57,427 bases of DNA from JACKAL01 sp964400355 (lineage in GTDB: Bacteria > Bdellovibrionota > Bdellovibrionia > Bdellovibrionales > JAGQZY01): positions 1-57,427 of the forward strand of contig CAYNTO010000020.1 of assembly GCA_964400355.1 (NCBI GenBank). The letters run 5' to 3'. Positions 8,875 to 17,400 of this stretch are shown one piece after another. The position numbers were made by a program, and so were the translations under genes. Positions within the stretch are counted from its first letter, which is position 1. The number at the start of each line of letters is the position of its first letter. Below the pieces are notes generated by a model, which was not told the origin of the DNA, searched no databases, and saw nothing but the letters and a program-made list of their open reading frames with translations.

Positions 8875-10457
8875 GGCGAGCCCCCTTTGCGCGGCCGGCA
8901 GTAGCGTACGGTATTGGTCGCGCAGTGAAGATTGCCCTTGTGCGCATGGTTCGCGCGCGTGTTCACAAACTGCGCGTTCACTCCAGCGCTACTCATTTGA
9001 CCTTTCACTTCATTCTGAAATGCTTCATTGACCGGATCCGACACGTAGAGGCCATCCCCCAGTTGAACAGAATTAGAGATATTCGGAAAAATAGAATCGC
9101 CACCGCGGAGCTCGCTCGGGTCTGCGAGGTGGAGTTTATCGCCTTCTTTCACAACCGCCCCCGAGTAGAGCCCTGGAATGCTTGAGACCATGTTTTTGCA
9201 GTTGTGTTTTGCTGCCAGCTGTTTTTGGAGATCGTCTTGGAACTGTGCCAGAGTTTGATCCACGAGGCCGTTGTAATCGCGCAGCTCCGGATCATTTTCG
9301 ATGGCATCTAAAAGTTCGCCATTGCTCATATTTATGCAATTTAAAATGGAGTCGCCATCAGTGGCATGGGCCTTGGGAATGGAAAACAGCCAGGACTCGA
9401 TGTCTGTATCGCGGTTTTTCTGAGGAGAAGGAGTGCGTTGTTTGCGCTTTTCAAGAACCGCTGCGCAGACTCGTTTGAGGTGCGTGTTTCCAACCAAGAA
9501 ACTGCTTTGCTCATTCTCGGGTGCGGCCTCAAGTCCCTTAAACGCTTTTCCATTGGGATTTTCGCGAAGAACATCCATTGCTTTCGAAGGGCGGGCCACG
9601 AGCACGCGGAAGTTGCATGGAGCAGGATCCTTGGTGCGAACCGTTGTGACCACCTCATCGGTGTGTCCCACTCCCAACCAATGGGTGGGCACTTTTATGG
9701 GAGTGGAGGCGGCAGGGCAGGCGCTTTGTGCATAGGCACTTCGAATATCGTCGGGCATCCCATTGTCGCCAAGGAAGCACAGGTTTCCCGGAGCGCCTTC
9801 GATATTGCCGCCGGCGTAGCCCCCGTAGACATCGCGGTTACCAGGAATGTCGATGCCTTCGCCAACCGGGATGTTACAAAGAGTGCTCATCATTTTTGAA
9901 ACGTCTTTAAAAACATCGCTTGCTGCGGCCAACTCCTTTTCTCCGCCGGGTTTTTTATGATAGGCACGACGATAGGGAAGCACCTCTCGTAAAAACGGCT
10001 TTCCGGTATTGGGATCGACATAACTTTGAAAGTAATCTTGATTCCAGTTGTAGCGGCGACTCTTGACCAAGCGAATGCTGGAGAGCCATTTTTTGTGATC
10101 TTCTTTTTTGGTGGTTTTGAGAATCAAGTCGATAATCTTAGCGTAGTTGGCATCGGTGGTGTTGATGAGAAGGAGCGGTGGTTTTTGTTCGGTGGCGATA
10201 ATTTTTTCAAGTGCGGATTTTACGGTTCTAAAAGTGGCGTCGCCTTCGTGACCGAGAAGCATGACCGATGCCGGGTAACGGTCATCGAGTAATCCCGATT
10301 CGGGGCACTCAGGAACCGTGGGGTCATTCACGTCAATGGTGCAATTGGGGTGGGTGGCGAGGGCTGAAAGGCTCACGGTTGTTGACAAGCCTAGCAGAGT
10401 GATGAGGCCTGCAAGTTTTGGGAAAGATGGCGATAGGGGATTGCTTACTTTTCCCAT
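8871..10457 (-). CDS. Secreted peptidylarginine deiminase (PAD) homologue
   Basis: PADs convert peptidyl arginine to citrulline. The 528-residue protein has a signal peptide (hydrophobic 16-34) and then the PAD catalytic domain in the right order: Asp141 in NWNQDYFQ (animal RWIQDE), GGNIEG near 216-221 (animal FGNLEV), His265 and Asp267 in HWLGVGHTDE (animal DWLSVGHVDE), FPNISNSVQLG at 457-467 (animal FPNMVNMLVLG), and Cys512 in NLHCATNTVR (animal EVHCGTNVRR). All four catalytic residues are present. An extra segment of about 70 residues lies between the His/Asp pair and the Cys. The N-terminal immunoglobulin-like domains of animal PADs are absent. Activity and secretion are inferred. Starts before Met1 are not supported. 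The gene lies downstream of fadD on the same strand. Confidence 0.85.
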   Translation of the reverse strand: MGKVSNPLSPSFPKLAGLITLLGLSTTVSLSALATHPNCTIDVNDPTVPECPESGLLDDRYPASVMLLGHEGDATFRTVKSALEKIIATEQKPPLLLINTTDANYAKIIDLILKTTKKEDHKKWLSSIRLVKSRRYNWNQDYFQSYVDPNTGKPFLREVLPYRRAYHKKPGGEKELAAASDVFKDVSKMMSTLCNIPVGEGIDIPGNRDVYGGYAGGNIEGAPGNLCFLGDNGMPDDIRSAYAQSACPAASTPIKVPTHWLGVGHTDEVVTTVRTKDPAPCNFRVLVARPSKAMDVLRENPNGKAFKGLEAAPENEQSSFLVGNTHLKRVCAAVLEKRKQRTPSPQKNRDTDIESWLFSIPKAHATDGDSILNCINMSNGELLDAIENDPELRDYNGLVDQTLAQFQDDLQKQLAAKHNCKNMVSSIPGLYSGAVVKEGDKLHLADPSELRGGDSIFPNISNSVQLGDGLYVSDPVNEAFQNEVKGQMSSAGVNAQFVNTRANHAHKGNLHCATNTVRYCRPRKGGSP

Positions 10458-10518
10458 AACGTCTTTTCGGTAATACTTGAGATTTTCTGGATGCTTCGAC
10501 CAGATTCGAAAGGGGGCT

Positions 10519-10540
10519 AAAGAGCGCTTCCGCGCTCTTT
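10519..10540. terminator. Hairpin between fadD and the PAD gene
   Basis: A perfect 9-bp inverted repeat, AAAGAGCGC / GCGCTCTTT, with a TTCC loop. It lies directly after the fadD stop in the minus direction. No strong T tract follows, so it may be a weak terminator or an mRNA-processing hairpin that separates fadD from the deiminase gene. Confidence 0.5.
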
Positions 10541-10550
10541 ACGGCTCGAC

Positions 10551-12239
10551 CTACGCCTGGGACTTTTTTGCGTGCTTATCCAGCTCTTCTTTGCGCAGAT
10601 CTTTGCGCAGAATCTTACCCACTGGGGTTTTCGGAAGTTCGGTGCGGAATTCCACGTGCTTTGGCACTTTGTAACCGGTGAGTTTTTTGCGCGAGTAATC
10701 GATAAGATCTTTCGATTCCACATCGGACTTTTTCACCACAAAGATTTTTACCACCTCGCCGGAGTGCTCGTCAGGGACGCCGATGGCCGCAACTTCGAGA
10801 ACCGCCGGGTGAGAGGCAATCACATCTTCCACTTCGTTCGGGTACACGTTAAAACCACTCACTAGGATCATATCTTTTTTGCGATCAACAATTTTGAAAA
10901 AGCCATCGTTATCGACTGTCGCGATATCTCCCGTATGGAGCCAGCCGTCGACGATCGATTTTGCCGTTTCGTCAGGTCGCTCCCAATAGCCCTTCATCAC
11001 TTGGGGCCCCTTGACGCACAATTCTCCCGGTTGCCCCATGGGCACTTCATTGCCGTCGTCATCGATTAGTTTGACGTCGGTATCGGGAAATGGCAGTCCG
11101 ATGGTGCCGCGGCGATCAGTGCCGTCGATGGGGTTACAGGCGGTGACCGGTGACGTCTCTGTAAGGCCAAAGCCCTCCACAACAGGGGACTTGGTCATCT
11201 CGAGCCAGCGTTTTGCCACCGTCTCTTGAAGCGCCGTTGCGCCGGCCACACTGATCTTCATGTTGGACATGTCGAGCTTTGCGAACTCGGGATTGTTCAT
11301 AAGTGCATTGAAGAGAGTGTTCACTCCCGACATCACCGTGGGTTTGTACTTCGCCATGGTTTTAATAAAATCGGGAATGTCGCGCGGGTTCGTGATCAAA
11401 ATATTGTGGGCGCCGTAGGCCATTAAAGTCATGCAGTTCACGGTGAGAGAAAAAATGTGATAGAGCGGAAGTGGTGTGAGAACCGTTTCCTCACCGCGTT
11501 TGAGAAGCGGCGACAACCACTCAAAAGTTTGCAGCATGTTGGACACAATGTTGCGATGGGTGAGCATGGCACCTTTTGCAACACCCGTTGTTCCGCCGGT
11601 GTACTGCAAAAAAGCGATGTCATCGATGTCGAGTTTAGCGGGGTCAAAGCTCTTTTCTTTGCCCATGTCGATCGCATCGATAAAAGAGGTGGTGTGTTGG
11701 AGTTTGTAGTCGGGAACCATTTTTTTCACGTACTTGACGACCGCATTTACAAGAATACGTTTCGGAAACGGGAGCATGTCGCCCACGTTGGTTACGATCA
11801 CATGCTGGATGTCGGTGTGATTGATGATTTTCTGTAGGAGGTGGGCAAAATTGGAGAGGATCACAAGCGCTTTTACGTTGGCATCTTTAAACTGATGCTC
11901 CATTTCGCGATCGGTGTAAAGCGGGTTGGTGTTCACTATGATGAGCCCCGCTTTCATCGCGCCAAACATAGCGATGGGGTACTGCAAAAGATTGGGCATT
12001 TGAATGGCGATACGGTCGCCTTTTTTGAGGCGGCAAACATTGACCAGGTAGGAGGCGAAGTAGTCGGATTGCACGTCAATCTCGTTGTAGTTGAGAGTGT
12101 GTCCCATATTCGTAAAGCAGGGACTGTTGTTGTATTTAGCGACAGCCTCATTGAACACGTCCAAAATAGAATTGTACTTTGAGATGTCGACCGAAGTGCT
12201 CACACCCTTGGGATAGTTCTTTAGCCAGATCTTTTCCAT
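10551..12239 (-). CDS. fadD: Long-chain fatty acid-CoA ligase
   Basis: This adenylate-forming enzyme activates long-chain fatty acids to acyl-CoA for beta-oxidation or lipid synthesis. It acts in the cytoplasm at the inner membrane. The AMP-binding loop YTGGTTGVAKGA is at residues 213-224. The later signatures GWLHTGDIA and the hinge IVDRKKDMI lead into the C-terminal lid domain, with the catalytic Lys in TPVGKILR near the end. At 562 residues it matches FadD. A CGAGGAGA ribosome site precedes the ATG. An acyl-CoA dehydrogenase is encoded elsewhere in the window (22782-23936), so fatty acid use is likely. Confidence 0.93.
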   Translation of the reverse strand: MEKIWLKNYPKGVSTSVDISKYNSILDVFNEAVAKYNNSPCFTNMGHTLNYNEIDVQSDYFASYLVNVCRLKKGDRIAIQMPNLLQYPIAMFGAMKAGLIIVNTNPLYTDREMEHQFKDANVKALVILSNFAHLLQKIINHTDIQHVIVTNVGDMLPFPKRILVNAVVKYVKKMVPDYKLQHTTSFIDAIDMGKEKSFDPAKLDIDDIAFLQYTGGTTGVAKGAMLTHRNIVSNMLQTFEWLSPLLKRGEETVLTPLPLYHIFSLTVNCMTLMAYGAHNILITNPRDIPDFIKTMAKYKPTVMSGVNTLFNALMNNPEFAKLDMSNMKISVAGATALQETVAKRWLEMTKSPVVEGFGLTETSPVTACNPIDGTDRRGTIGLPFPDTDVKLIDDDGNEVPMGQPGELCVKGPQVMKGYWERPDETAKSIVDGWLHTGDIATVDNDGFFKIVDRKKDMILVSGFNVYPNEVEDVIASHPAVLEVAAIGVPDEHSGEVVKIFVVKKSDVESKDLIDYSRKKLTGYKVPKHVEFRTELPKTPVGKILRKDLRKEELDKHAKKSQA

Positions 12240-12300
12240 GACGTTCTCCTCGTAAATATTTGAATATTCTCAAGGTCTCACAGAAAAAAAATGGAAGCAA

Positions 12301-13080
12301 CTATTTGCGTTTTTTCTTAAAATCCAGGTACGTGCGAAAGCCAAAAGAGAAGCCCTCGAAGGTGGTGGTCGACGTCGCGGCACCCGAGAGGCTGTGTTCG
12401 AGGGGTTCTTTGAAATAGGTGCCATAGACGCGAATGGGGCCGTACTCCACCCACGTGGAGGCTTCGATGCGATGCCCTTTGAGGTCGCGTCCCGAGTCCG
12501 CACGGTCTTCAAAATAGGAGGCATAGCGACCTTGAATCGCCCAAGAACCGAGCAAGTAGAGTGTGAGATAACCACCGGCCTGTTGGTGTTGGGACTTGTC
12601 GAGTGAAAGAGTGAGATCTTTGAGTCCATAAAAAAGCACAATGCCCGAGGACTGATCGGAGCTTCCTAAGAGTCGCAACTGTGCCAGTGCATCCCACGCG
12701 CGGCGTTCGCTGTCGTTGGATTTTTCATAGCGACCATACACACCAAAGATGGAGTAGAAACCACCGGCGTGTACCGACTTGGAAGAGATGTCCTCTTTGA
12801 CGGTAGATGGGCCTGACGGCTCAATCAGAATATCCTGCTCGAGCTTGGAGTAGTCGGCGCCGACGAAAAGTTCGTAGTCGGTGGGTGGGTTGCGGTTAGA
12901 GGCGAGCCATGAATCCTGCAGTTGAAATTTGCCCTTTTGCTCCATCCACTGAGCGAGGCTCCAGCGCTGAGCCTTTTTAGCAGTTTGAATGGGGGAGCTC
13001 GGCGACATGTCGACAGCTTGAGCAGAGGAGGACAGTCCGAAAAGTAGTATCAAAATGAGGCAAGTTCCACAGGTGCGCAT
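12301..13080 (-). CDS. Outer-membrane barrel-like protein, unknown
   Basis: The 259-residue protein has a signal peptide ending near AQA (about residue 22). After a linker come alternating amphipathic strands such as SVHAGGFYSIFGVYGRYE and HRIEASTWVEYGPIRVYG, typical of a beta barrel. The C-terminal strand FGFRTYLDF is followed by a basic KKKRK tail, unusual for a barrel that normally ends in Phe. No family recognised. It lies 61 bases upstream of fadD on the same strand. Confidence 0.6.
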   Translation of the reverse strand: MRTCGTCLILILLFGLSSSAQAVDMSPSSPIQTAKKAQRWSLAQWMEQKGKFQLQDSWLASNRNPPTDYELFVGADYSKLEQDILIEPSGPSTVKEDISSKSVHAGGFYSIFGVYGRYEKSNDSERRAWDALAQLRLLGSSDQSSGIVLFYGLKDLTLSLDKSQHQQAGGYLTLYLLGSWAIQGRYASYFEDRADSGRDLKGHRIEASTWVEYGPIRVYGTYFKEPLEHSLSGAATSTTTFEGFSFGFRTYLDFKKKRK

Positions 13081-13270
13081 AGTCTATTGTAGAACGTTTA
13101 ATATTCTGCAGCAAAACTTTAAAATTTAAATGGAATTTACGCTTTTCTTATAGCAACCTCGTTCTATAGCGAGACAGAACAGTGGTCGATAACCGCCATT
13201 AGGTCGGGAGTCATAGCACGGCCTGGTGGGCTCGAGTAGATTCGTAATTGGAAGGTTTTAGGAGGTATAT

Positions 13271-13849
13271 ATGGTCCTCAATAAAGGGACGGTTCTTACA
13301 GTAATAGCAACGTGTTTTTTGGCACTGGCAGCGTGTAGTTCTAACCCGCACAAAGCCGAAAAGATCGACACCGAGATCGAAAAGAAAACATCCCTCACTG
13401 GCGAGCAGTCCATAGGTGTTAAGGATGGCAACATGGTGTTTCAGAAAAAGGTCAATATGGCTGAGGAGCTGCGCCGTTTGCAGATCGACGTCTATAGTCT
13501 CGAAGACAAAGTTTACGGTAACCGAAAGTTCGGCTCCCAGGGTCTCTATGGGAATCTCAAGGGTTGCCGCAAGGATCTGGTGGATCCCAAAAACGGTGGT
13601 AACGGCAAACTCAAGTGGACGGAGCCCATTGATCGCGTCACCGATAAAGAAGAAGAATTTAAGATTGGCTTGGACGATAAAGACAAAATCGTTGGTGTGT
13701 CCGAGGAATTCTTAAAGGATCGCATTGAGAGATTTAAAGATTACCAGCGCGTTCTGCAAAAACGTGAGGATGAGTACGCTGAAAAAATGGAAATTTGCGA
13801 AGCAGAACTTAAAGCACAAAAGCATGCTTTAGAGGCATCGAAACATTAG
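13271..13849 (+). CDS. Lipoprotein with coiled coil, unknown
   Basis: The 192-residue protein has a lipobox LAAC with Cys22, so it should be lipid-anchored in the envelope. Residues of the type EELRRLQIDVYSLEDKV near 60 and a long Glu/Lys-rich helix over the last 45 residues point to coiled coils. No family recognised. The start is secure: TTAGGAGG lies 6 bases before ATG. A strong terminator follows at 13871-13903, so it is a monocistronic unit. Confidence 0.75.
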   Translation: MVLNKGTVLTVIATCFLALAACSSNPHKAEKIDTEIEKKTSLTGEQSIGVKDGNMVFQKKVNMAEELRRLQIDVYSLEDKVYGNRKFGSQGLYGNLKGCRKDLVDPKNGGNGKLKWTEPIDRVTDKEEEFKIGLDDKDKIVGVSEEFLKDRIERFKDYQRVLQKREDEYAEKMEICEAELKAQKHALEASKH

Positions 13850-13870
13850 TATTCCGTCAAAATTTTATAA

Positions 13871-13903
13871 ATGAGTAGGCAGACGCCTACTCATTTTTTT
13901 TTT
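13871..13903 (+). terminator. Rho-independent terminator of the lipoprotein gene
   Basis: A perfect 10-bp stem, ATGAGTAGGC / GCCTACTCAT, with an AGAC loop followed by nine Ts. It lies 21 bases after the lipoprotein stop. Confidence 0.93.
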
Positions 13904-13982
13904 GGGAATATGCTCGAGAATTTTGCTCTTGAACCTCGCTTTGGAATCTGTACACTAGTTATAGGTACCTAAGGAGGGGAAC

Positions 13983-14915
13983 TTGCTCGAGAAATTTATC
14001 AAATCAAAAAATACGCCCACCGATCTCGAGATCTCCTACCGCGGTCAGCAAGTTTGGAAAAACTTTTCGCAAATCAAAATCACGCCGGAAGAAATTTTAC
14101 GCATTCAGGGGTTGCACGGCTACGACATCGCCAGCTGGGTGCTGTTTCAGTATTTTAAAGAAAAAGAAGCGTTCAAAAGTTTTAGTCACTTCGTTGAGGC
14201 TCAGCGTGAGAGCTATTCAAAACTCAATTCTGATTTCCTTGTTATCGTACTTTCCCATACGCCGTGGGAATCCAAATCCAAAAACATCGAGTATCAGTGG
14301 CGCATGAAGAATGTGGTGGCCGATGCTGGTTTTGAGTACAGCTATCCTGAAGTGCCCTATCAAGCCACTCTGTTTGATTGTGCCCAATACATTCGTGAGG
14401 TCACAGAGAGATTCGCCAATCGCAAGATCATTTTTTTCACACACAGTCAGAGTTCGCTGGAGCTTCGTTTGGTGCTTGAAAAGCAATTGCTAGCGTCTTC
14501 CAATATTATCGGCTGGATCAGTGTTTCCGGGCTTGTGCACGGCACAGCTCTGGCGCCCACCTCTGACGATCGACTGATGGCGCTTAAGCGCTATATGAAT
14601 CAGGAGTACCGCGTGCTCCCCGATGTGGGCCGCACCTCACCCTATGCGCTTCCCGCCATCGGCGATCAGTACGGGTTTCCAGTGATTTCTCTATTGGGCT
14701 TTAGCCCCTCAAAGAGTATGGACTCCAGCGAGCAGTCGCGCGCCTCGGAGATTTCCTACTGGGGGCCGCACGACACCTATATCAACCACTGTGATTTTCT
14801 CAAAGACAATCATGTGATCTGGCCACTGTGGGGTGAAGGGCACTTTATCCAAATTGAGAACTACAAAAAACGACTTCAAGCTGCATGTAAATGGCTCATC
14901 TTGCAAAAGATGTAA
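13983..14915 (+). CDS. Alpha/beta-hydrolase-like protein
   Basis: The 310-residue protein starts at TTG, with TAAGGAGG placed 6 bases upstream. The segment KIIFFTHSQSS at 148-158 looks like an alpha/beta-hydrolase nucleophile elbow with Ser155 (GxSxG becomes HSQSS), and a late GEGHFIQIEN could supply the His. The acid residue is not clear. There is no signal peptide. Family assignment is tentative. The radical SAM gene starts 21 bases later on the same strand, so the two may act on a common product. Confidence 0.55.
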   Translation: MLEKFIKSKNTPTDLEISYRGQQVWKNFSQIKITPEEILRIQGLHGYDIASWVLFQYFKEKEAFKSFSHFVEAQRESYSKLNSDFLVIVLSHTPWESKSKNIEYQWRMKNVVADAGFEYSYPEVPYQATLFDCAQYIREVTERFANRKIIFFTHSQSSLELRLVLEKQLLASSNIIGWISVSGLVHGTALAPTSDDRLMALKRYMNQEYRVLPDVGRTSPYALPAIGDQYGFPVISLLGFSPSKSMDSSEQSRASEISYWGPHDTYINHCDFLKDNHVIWPLWGEGHFIQIENYKKRLQAACKWLILQKM

Positions 14916-14936
14916 TTTGCGAATAGCCTTTGAGGC

Positions 14937-16259
14937 GTGCTTAAGAACTGGCTCCCCACTTTTTTAAAATTTCCTGTGACCTCCGCGCCCGACAAAACTT
15001 TGTGCGTGTTGCCGTGGATTCACTTGGAGATGCGCAGTGAAGGCGTGTATGCGCCTTGTTGCGTATCGCGGGAAGCGATTGCAAGCGCCAATTCTGAGTG
15101 CGGTAAACGCCAAGATGCCCTCATAATTAAAGAGTCTCCCGAACAGGCATTTTTAAGTGCGCACATGCATCAGCTCCGCACGGATCTTAAAAGCGGCAAG
15201 CCCAATGCGGGTTGCCAGGGCTGTTGGGATGTGGAGAGTTACGGCGGCATCTCGCGCCGGCTCACCGAAAATGCAAGGCACTCGGGAATCTTTGAAAAGA
15301 TCAAATCCGGTGAATACTCTTTAGAAACACCTCGTTCCATCGATGTGAAGTTCGGAAATAAGTGCAATTTAAAATGCCGTATCTGTGGTCCAGCCTCGTC
15401 CTCGGAATGGGGCGCCGAGCACGTGGCGCTTTATGGCTACAACGACCTTAAGGAAGAGAATCTGGCGTGGATGGAAAACAGCGCGCACGTGTGGTCGGAT
15501 ATTAAAAAATGGATACCCTCTCTCGATGAGATCGAAGTTTATGGTGGAGAGCCGCTATTGAACGCGTCCATGTATGAGCTCCTTGAGGAGTGCATCGCTA
15601 GCGGTAACTCCAATCGGCAAACGCTGCGGCTCAGTTCTAATGGCACGGTGTTCTCCAGGCGATTGAGTGAAGATATTTTTCCTAAGTTTTCCACTGTGGT
15701 GCTGTCGCTGAGTCTTGATGGCACGTTTTCTCAGTTTGAATTTCAGCGCCATCCGGCCAAGTGGGATGCGGTGTACGCCAACTTTTTAAAGTACCGCCAG
15801 AGAGACACCTGCGAACTGACGATTAGCCTTTCTGTGAGTGCTCTCAATATTTATTATTTGCCGGAGTATTTGCAGTTTTGGCAAGGGCAGGGCGTAAAGA
15901 TTCATCTCAACGAGGTGAGTGGACCCGAGTATTTCGACATCCGCGTGTTGCCGGCTGGGATAAAAGCGGCAGTGCTTGAAAAATTCAATAAATGCAATGT
16001 CGATCAATTCGATGGCTTCACTCTTACGCCGCTACGAAGTGTGCTGGATAAGATGCTGTCTGCGGATCACAGTTCTTTGTGGCCAGATTTTCTATCGACA
16101 GTTCATCGTCATGATGTTTACCGAGGGGAATCCTATGCGCAGGTGTTTGCCGAGTTTGCGGCGCTCATTGCCGCTCAGGGAACGCTCTTAAAAAGTCGCC
16201 GCACAGATACAATGAGCCCGTCACCACCACCAGCTCTTGCTGAGAACGCACCGCTTTAA
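14937..16259 (+). CDS. Twitch-domain radical SAM protein
   Basis: The 440-residue protein starts at GTG. The radical SAM cluster motif CNLKCRIC places Cys143, Cys147 and Cys150 around a 4Fe-4S cluster that cleaves S-adenosylmethionine. GGEPLL (glycine-rich SAM contact) and SLSLDG follow. Before the core lie paired cysteines (Cys23 in CVLPWIHLE, Cys41/42, Cys93, Cys96), the pattern of twitch-domain radical SAM proteins that carry an auxiliary cluster region. The substrate is unknown. Members often sit in peptide- or sugar-modifying clusters. The last 95 bases overlap the convergent folC gene, so its C-terminal tail is poorly constrained. Confidence 0.82.
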   Translation: MLKNWLPTFLKFPVTSAPDKTLCVLPWIHLEMRSEGVYAPCCVSREAIASANSECGKRQDALIIKESPEQAFLSAHMHQLRTDLKSGKPNAGCQGCWDVESYGGISRRLTENARHSGIFEKIKSGEYSLETPRSIDVKFGNKCNLKCRICGPASSSEWGAEHVALYGYNDLKEENLAWMENSAHVWSDIKKWIPSLDEIEVYGGEPLLNASMYELLEECIASGNSNRQTLRLSSNGTVFSRRLSEDIFPKFSTVVLSLSLDGTFSQFEFQRHPAKWDAVYANFLKYRQRDTCELTISLSVSALNIYYLPEYLQFWQGQGVKIHLNEVSGPEYFDIRVLPAGIKAAVLEKFNKCNVDQFDGFTLTPLRSVLDKMLSADHSSLWPDFLSTVHRHDVYRGESYAQVFAEFAALIAAQGTLLKSRRTDTMSPSPPPALAENAPL

Positions 16260-17400
16260 AGATATACTCCAAGCATTCCTGTGGCGTGGAAAAGAAAGGC
16301 GTAAACTGCGCCTCAGGACAGACGCCCTGAAACTGTGGCGCTGTAAAGACGATTTGAACGCGGGGTAAACGCCGCAGGCGCTGCACGAATGGCTCATGGC
16401 TGCGATTTTTAGAAAGCCCCAGCACAATCCATAGCGATTGGTAGGTGGACTGTTCTAGTATTTCGCAGAGGCTCTCTAGGCCTTGCTCATTGTGATCACC
16501 CGACAAGTACACCGGGCAAGGACCATCGAGCAAAGGAAGCTCGGTCATGCGCGCTGGCCACTCGAGTGTGGACAGGCTCGAAACATATCGAGAATTAAAA
16601 CCCAAGCTTATATAGACTTGAATGGCGGCGCTCACATTCTCAATAGTGCGCACGCCGGGCAGTTGGAGAGGGATGCTCGAGTTTGCAAACTGCAGGCAGT
16701 ACTGGGGGACCAGCCCCGGTGCTACGGTGTGCGCGAGGAGTTCAAGAGGGTGGCCGGTGGAATGGGTTGACTCGATTTTGGCGTGCAAGAGCTGCTCGAT
16801 CTCTTTGTTGTAGCGACGGTGAAAAACAGTGTTGCCAGGCCGGATGATCCCGAACTTGTTGGACGCGATGGATTCCAGGGTATTACCAAGAATGTTCATG
16901 TGGTCGTAGCCGATAGACGTGATCACGCTTGTGGAGTGGGGAATGGCATTGGTGGCATCCCACGTTCCCCCCAGGCCGATTTCGAAGATCATCCAATCGG
17001 TTTTTATTTCATTGGAAAAATAATCGAGTGCCATCACAGTGAGTGCTTCGAAGTGGGAAAGATTGCAGGCCTCGATGGTGGCTTTGTGTTTTTCGCAGAG
17101 TTTTACAAAATCCACTTCAGATATAGATTTTTGATTCACGCGCAGACGCTCGCAGGTGCTCACTAAGTGGGGGCTCGTGTAGAGGCCCACAGTTTGGCCT
17201 GCGGCCACCAGCAAATGTTCGAGCGCGCGCGCAGTCGTACCTTTGCCGTTGGTGCCTGCGATGTGAATGGTGCGCTCCGGTCGAAACGCAGCAATGAGCC
17301 CCGCTTTTTGAAGCGCCTCTTCGGTGCGCCCCAAGCCTGGTGCAATCGTCGGTGCAATGTTGCGAGTTTCGAGCCAGGTGGTCCACTCTTTAAATGTCAT
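16165..17400 (-). CDS. folC: Dihydrofolate synthase / folylpolyglutamate synthase
   Basis: This Mur-ligase-like cytosolic enzyme adds glutamate to dihydropteroate or to folates using ATP. The P-loop AGTNGKGT is at residues 49-55, and the SIGYDHMNILG and FEIGLGGTWDATN motifs follow in order. The length of about 411 residues is typical. I place the start at 17400 rather than 17418 because it gives an ATGA overlap with the stop of folKP, a standard translational-coupling arrangement. The 3' end overlaps the convergent radical SAM gene by 95 bases. Confidence 0.9.
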   Translation of the reverse strand: MTFKEWTTWLETRNIAPTIAPGLGRTEEALQKAGLIAAFRPERTIHIAGTNGKGTTARALEHLLVAAGQTVGLYTSPHLVSTCERLRVNQKSISEVDFVKLCEKHKATIEACNLSHFEALTVMALDYFSNEIKTDWMIFEIGLGGTWDATNAIPHSTSVITSIGYDHMNILGNTLESIASNKFGIIRPGNTVFHRRYNKEIEQLLHAKIESTHSTGHPLELLAHTVAPGLVPQYCLQFANSSIPLQLPGVRTIENVSAAIQVYISLGFNSRYVSSLSTLEWPARMTELPLLDGPCPVYLSGDHNEQGLESLCEILEQSTYQSLWIVLGLSKNRSHEPFVQRLRRLPRVQIVFTAPQFQGVCPEAQFTPFFSTPQECLEYIFKAVRSQQELVVVTGSLYLCGDFLRAFPERQ

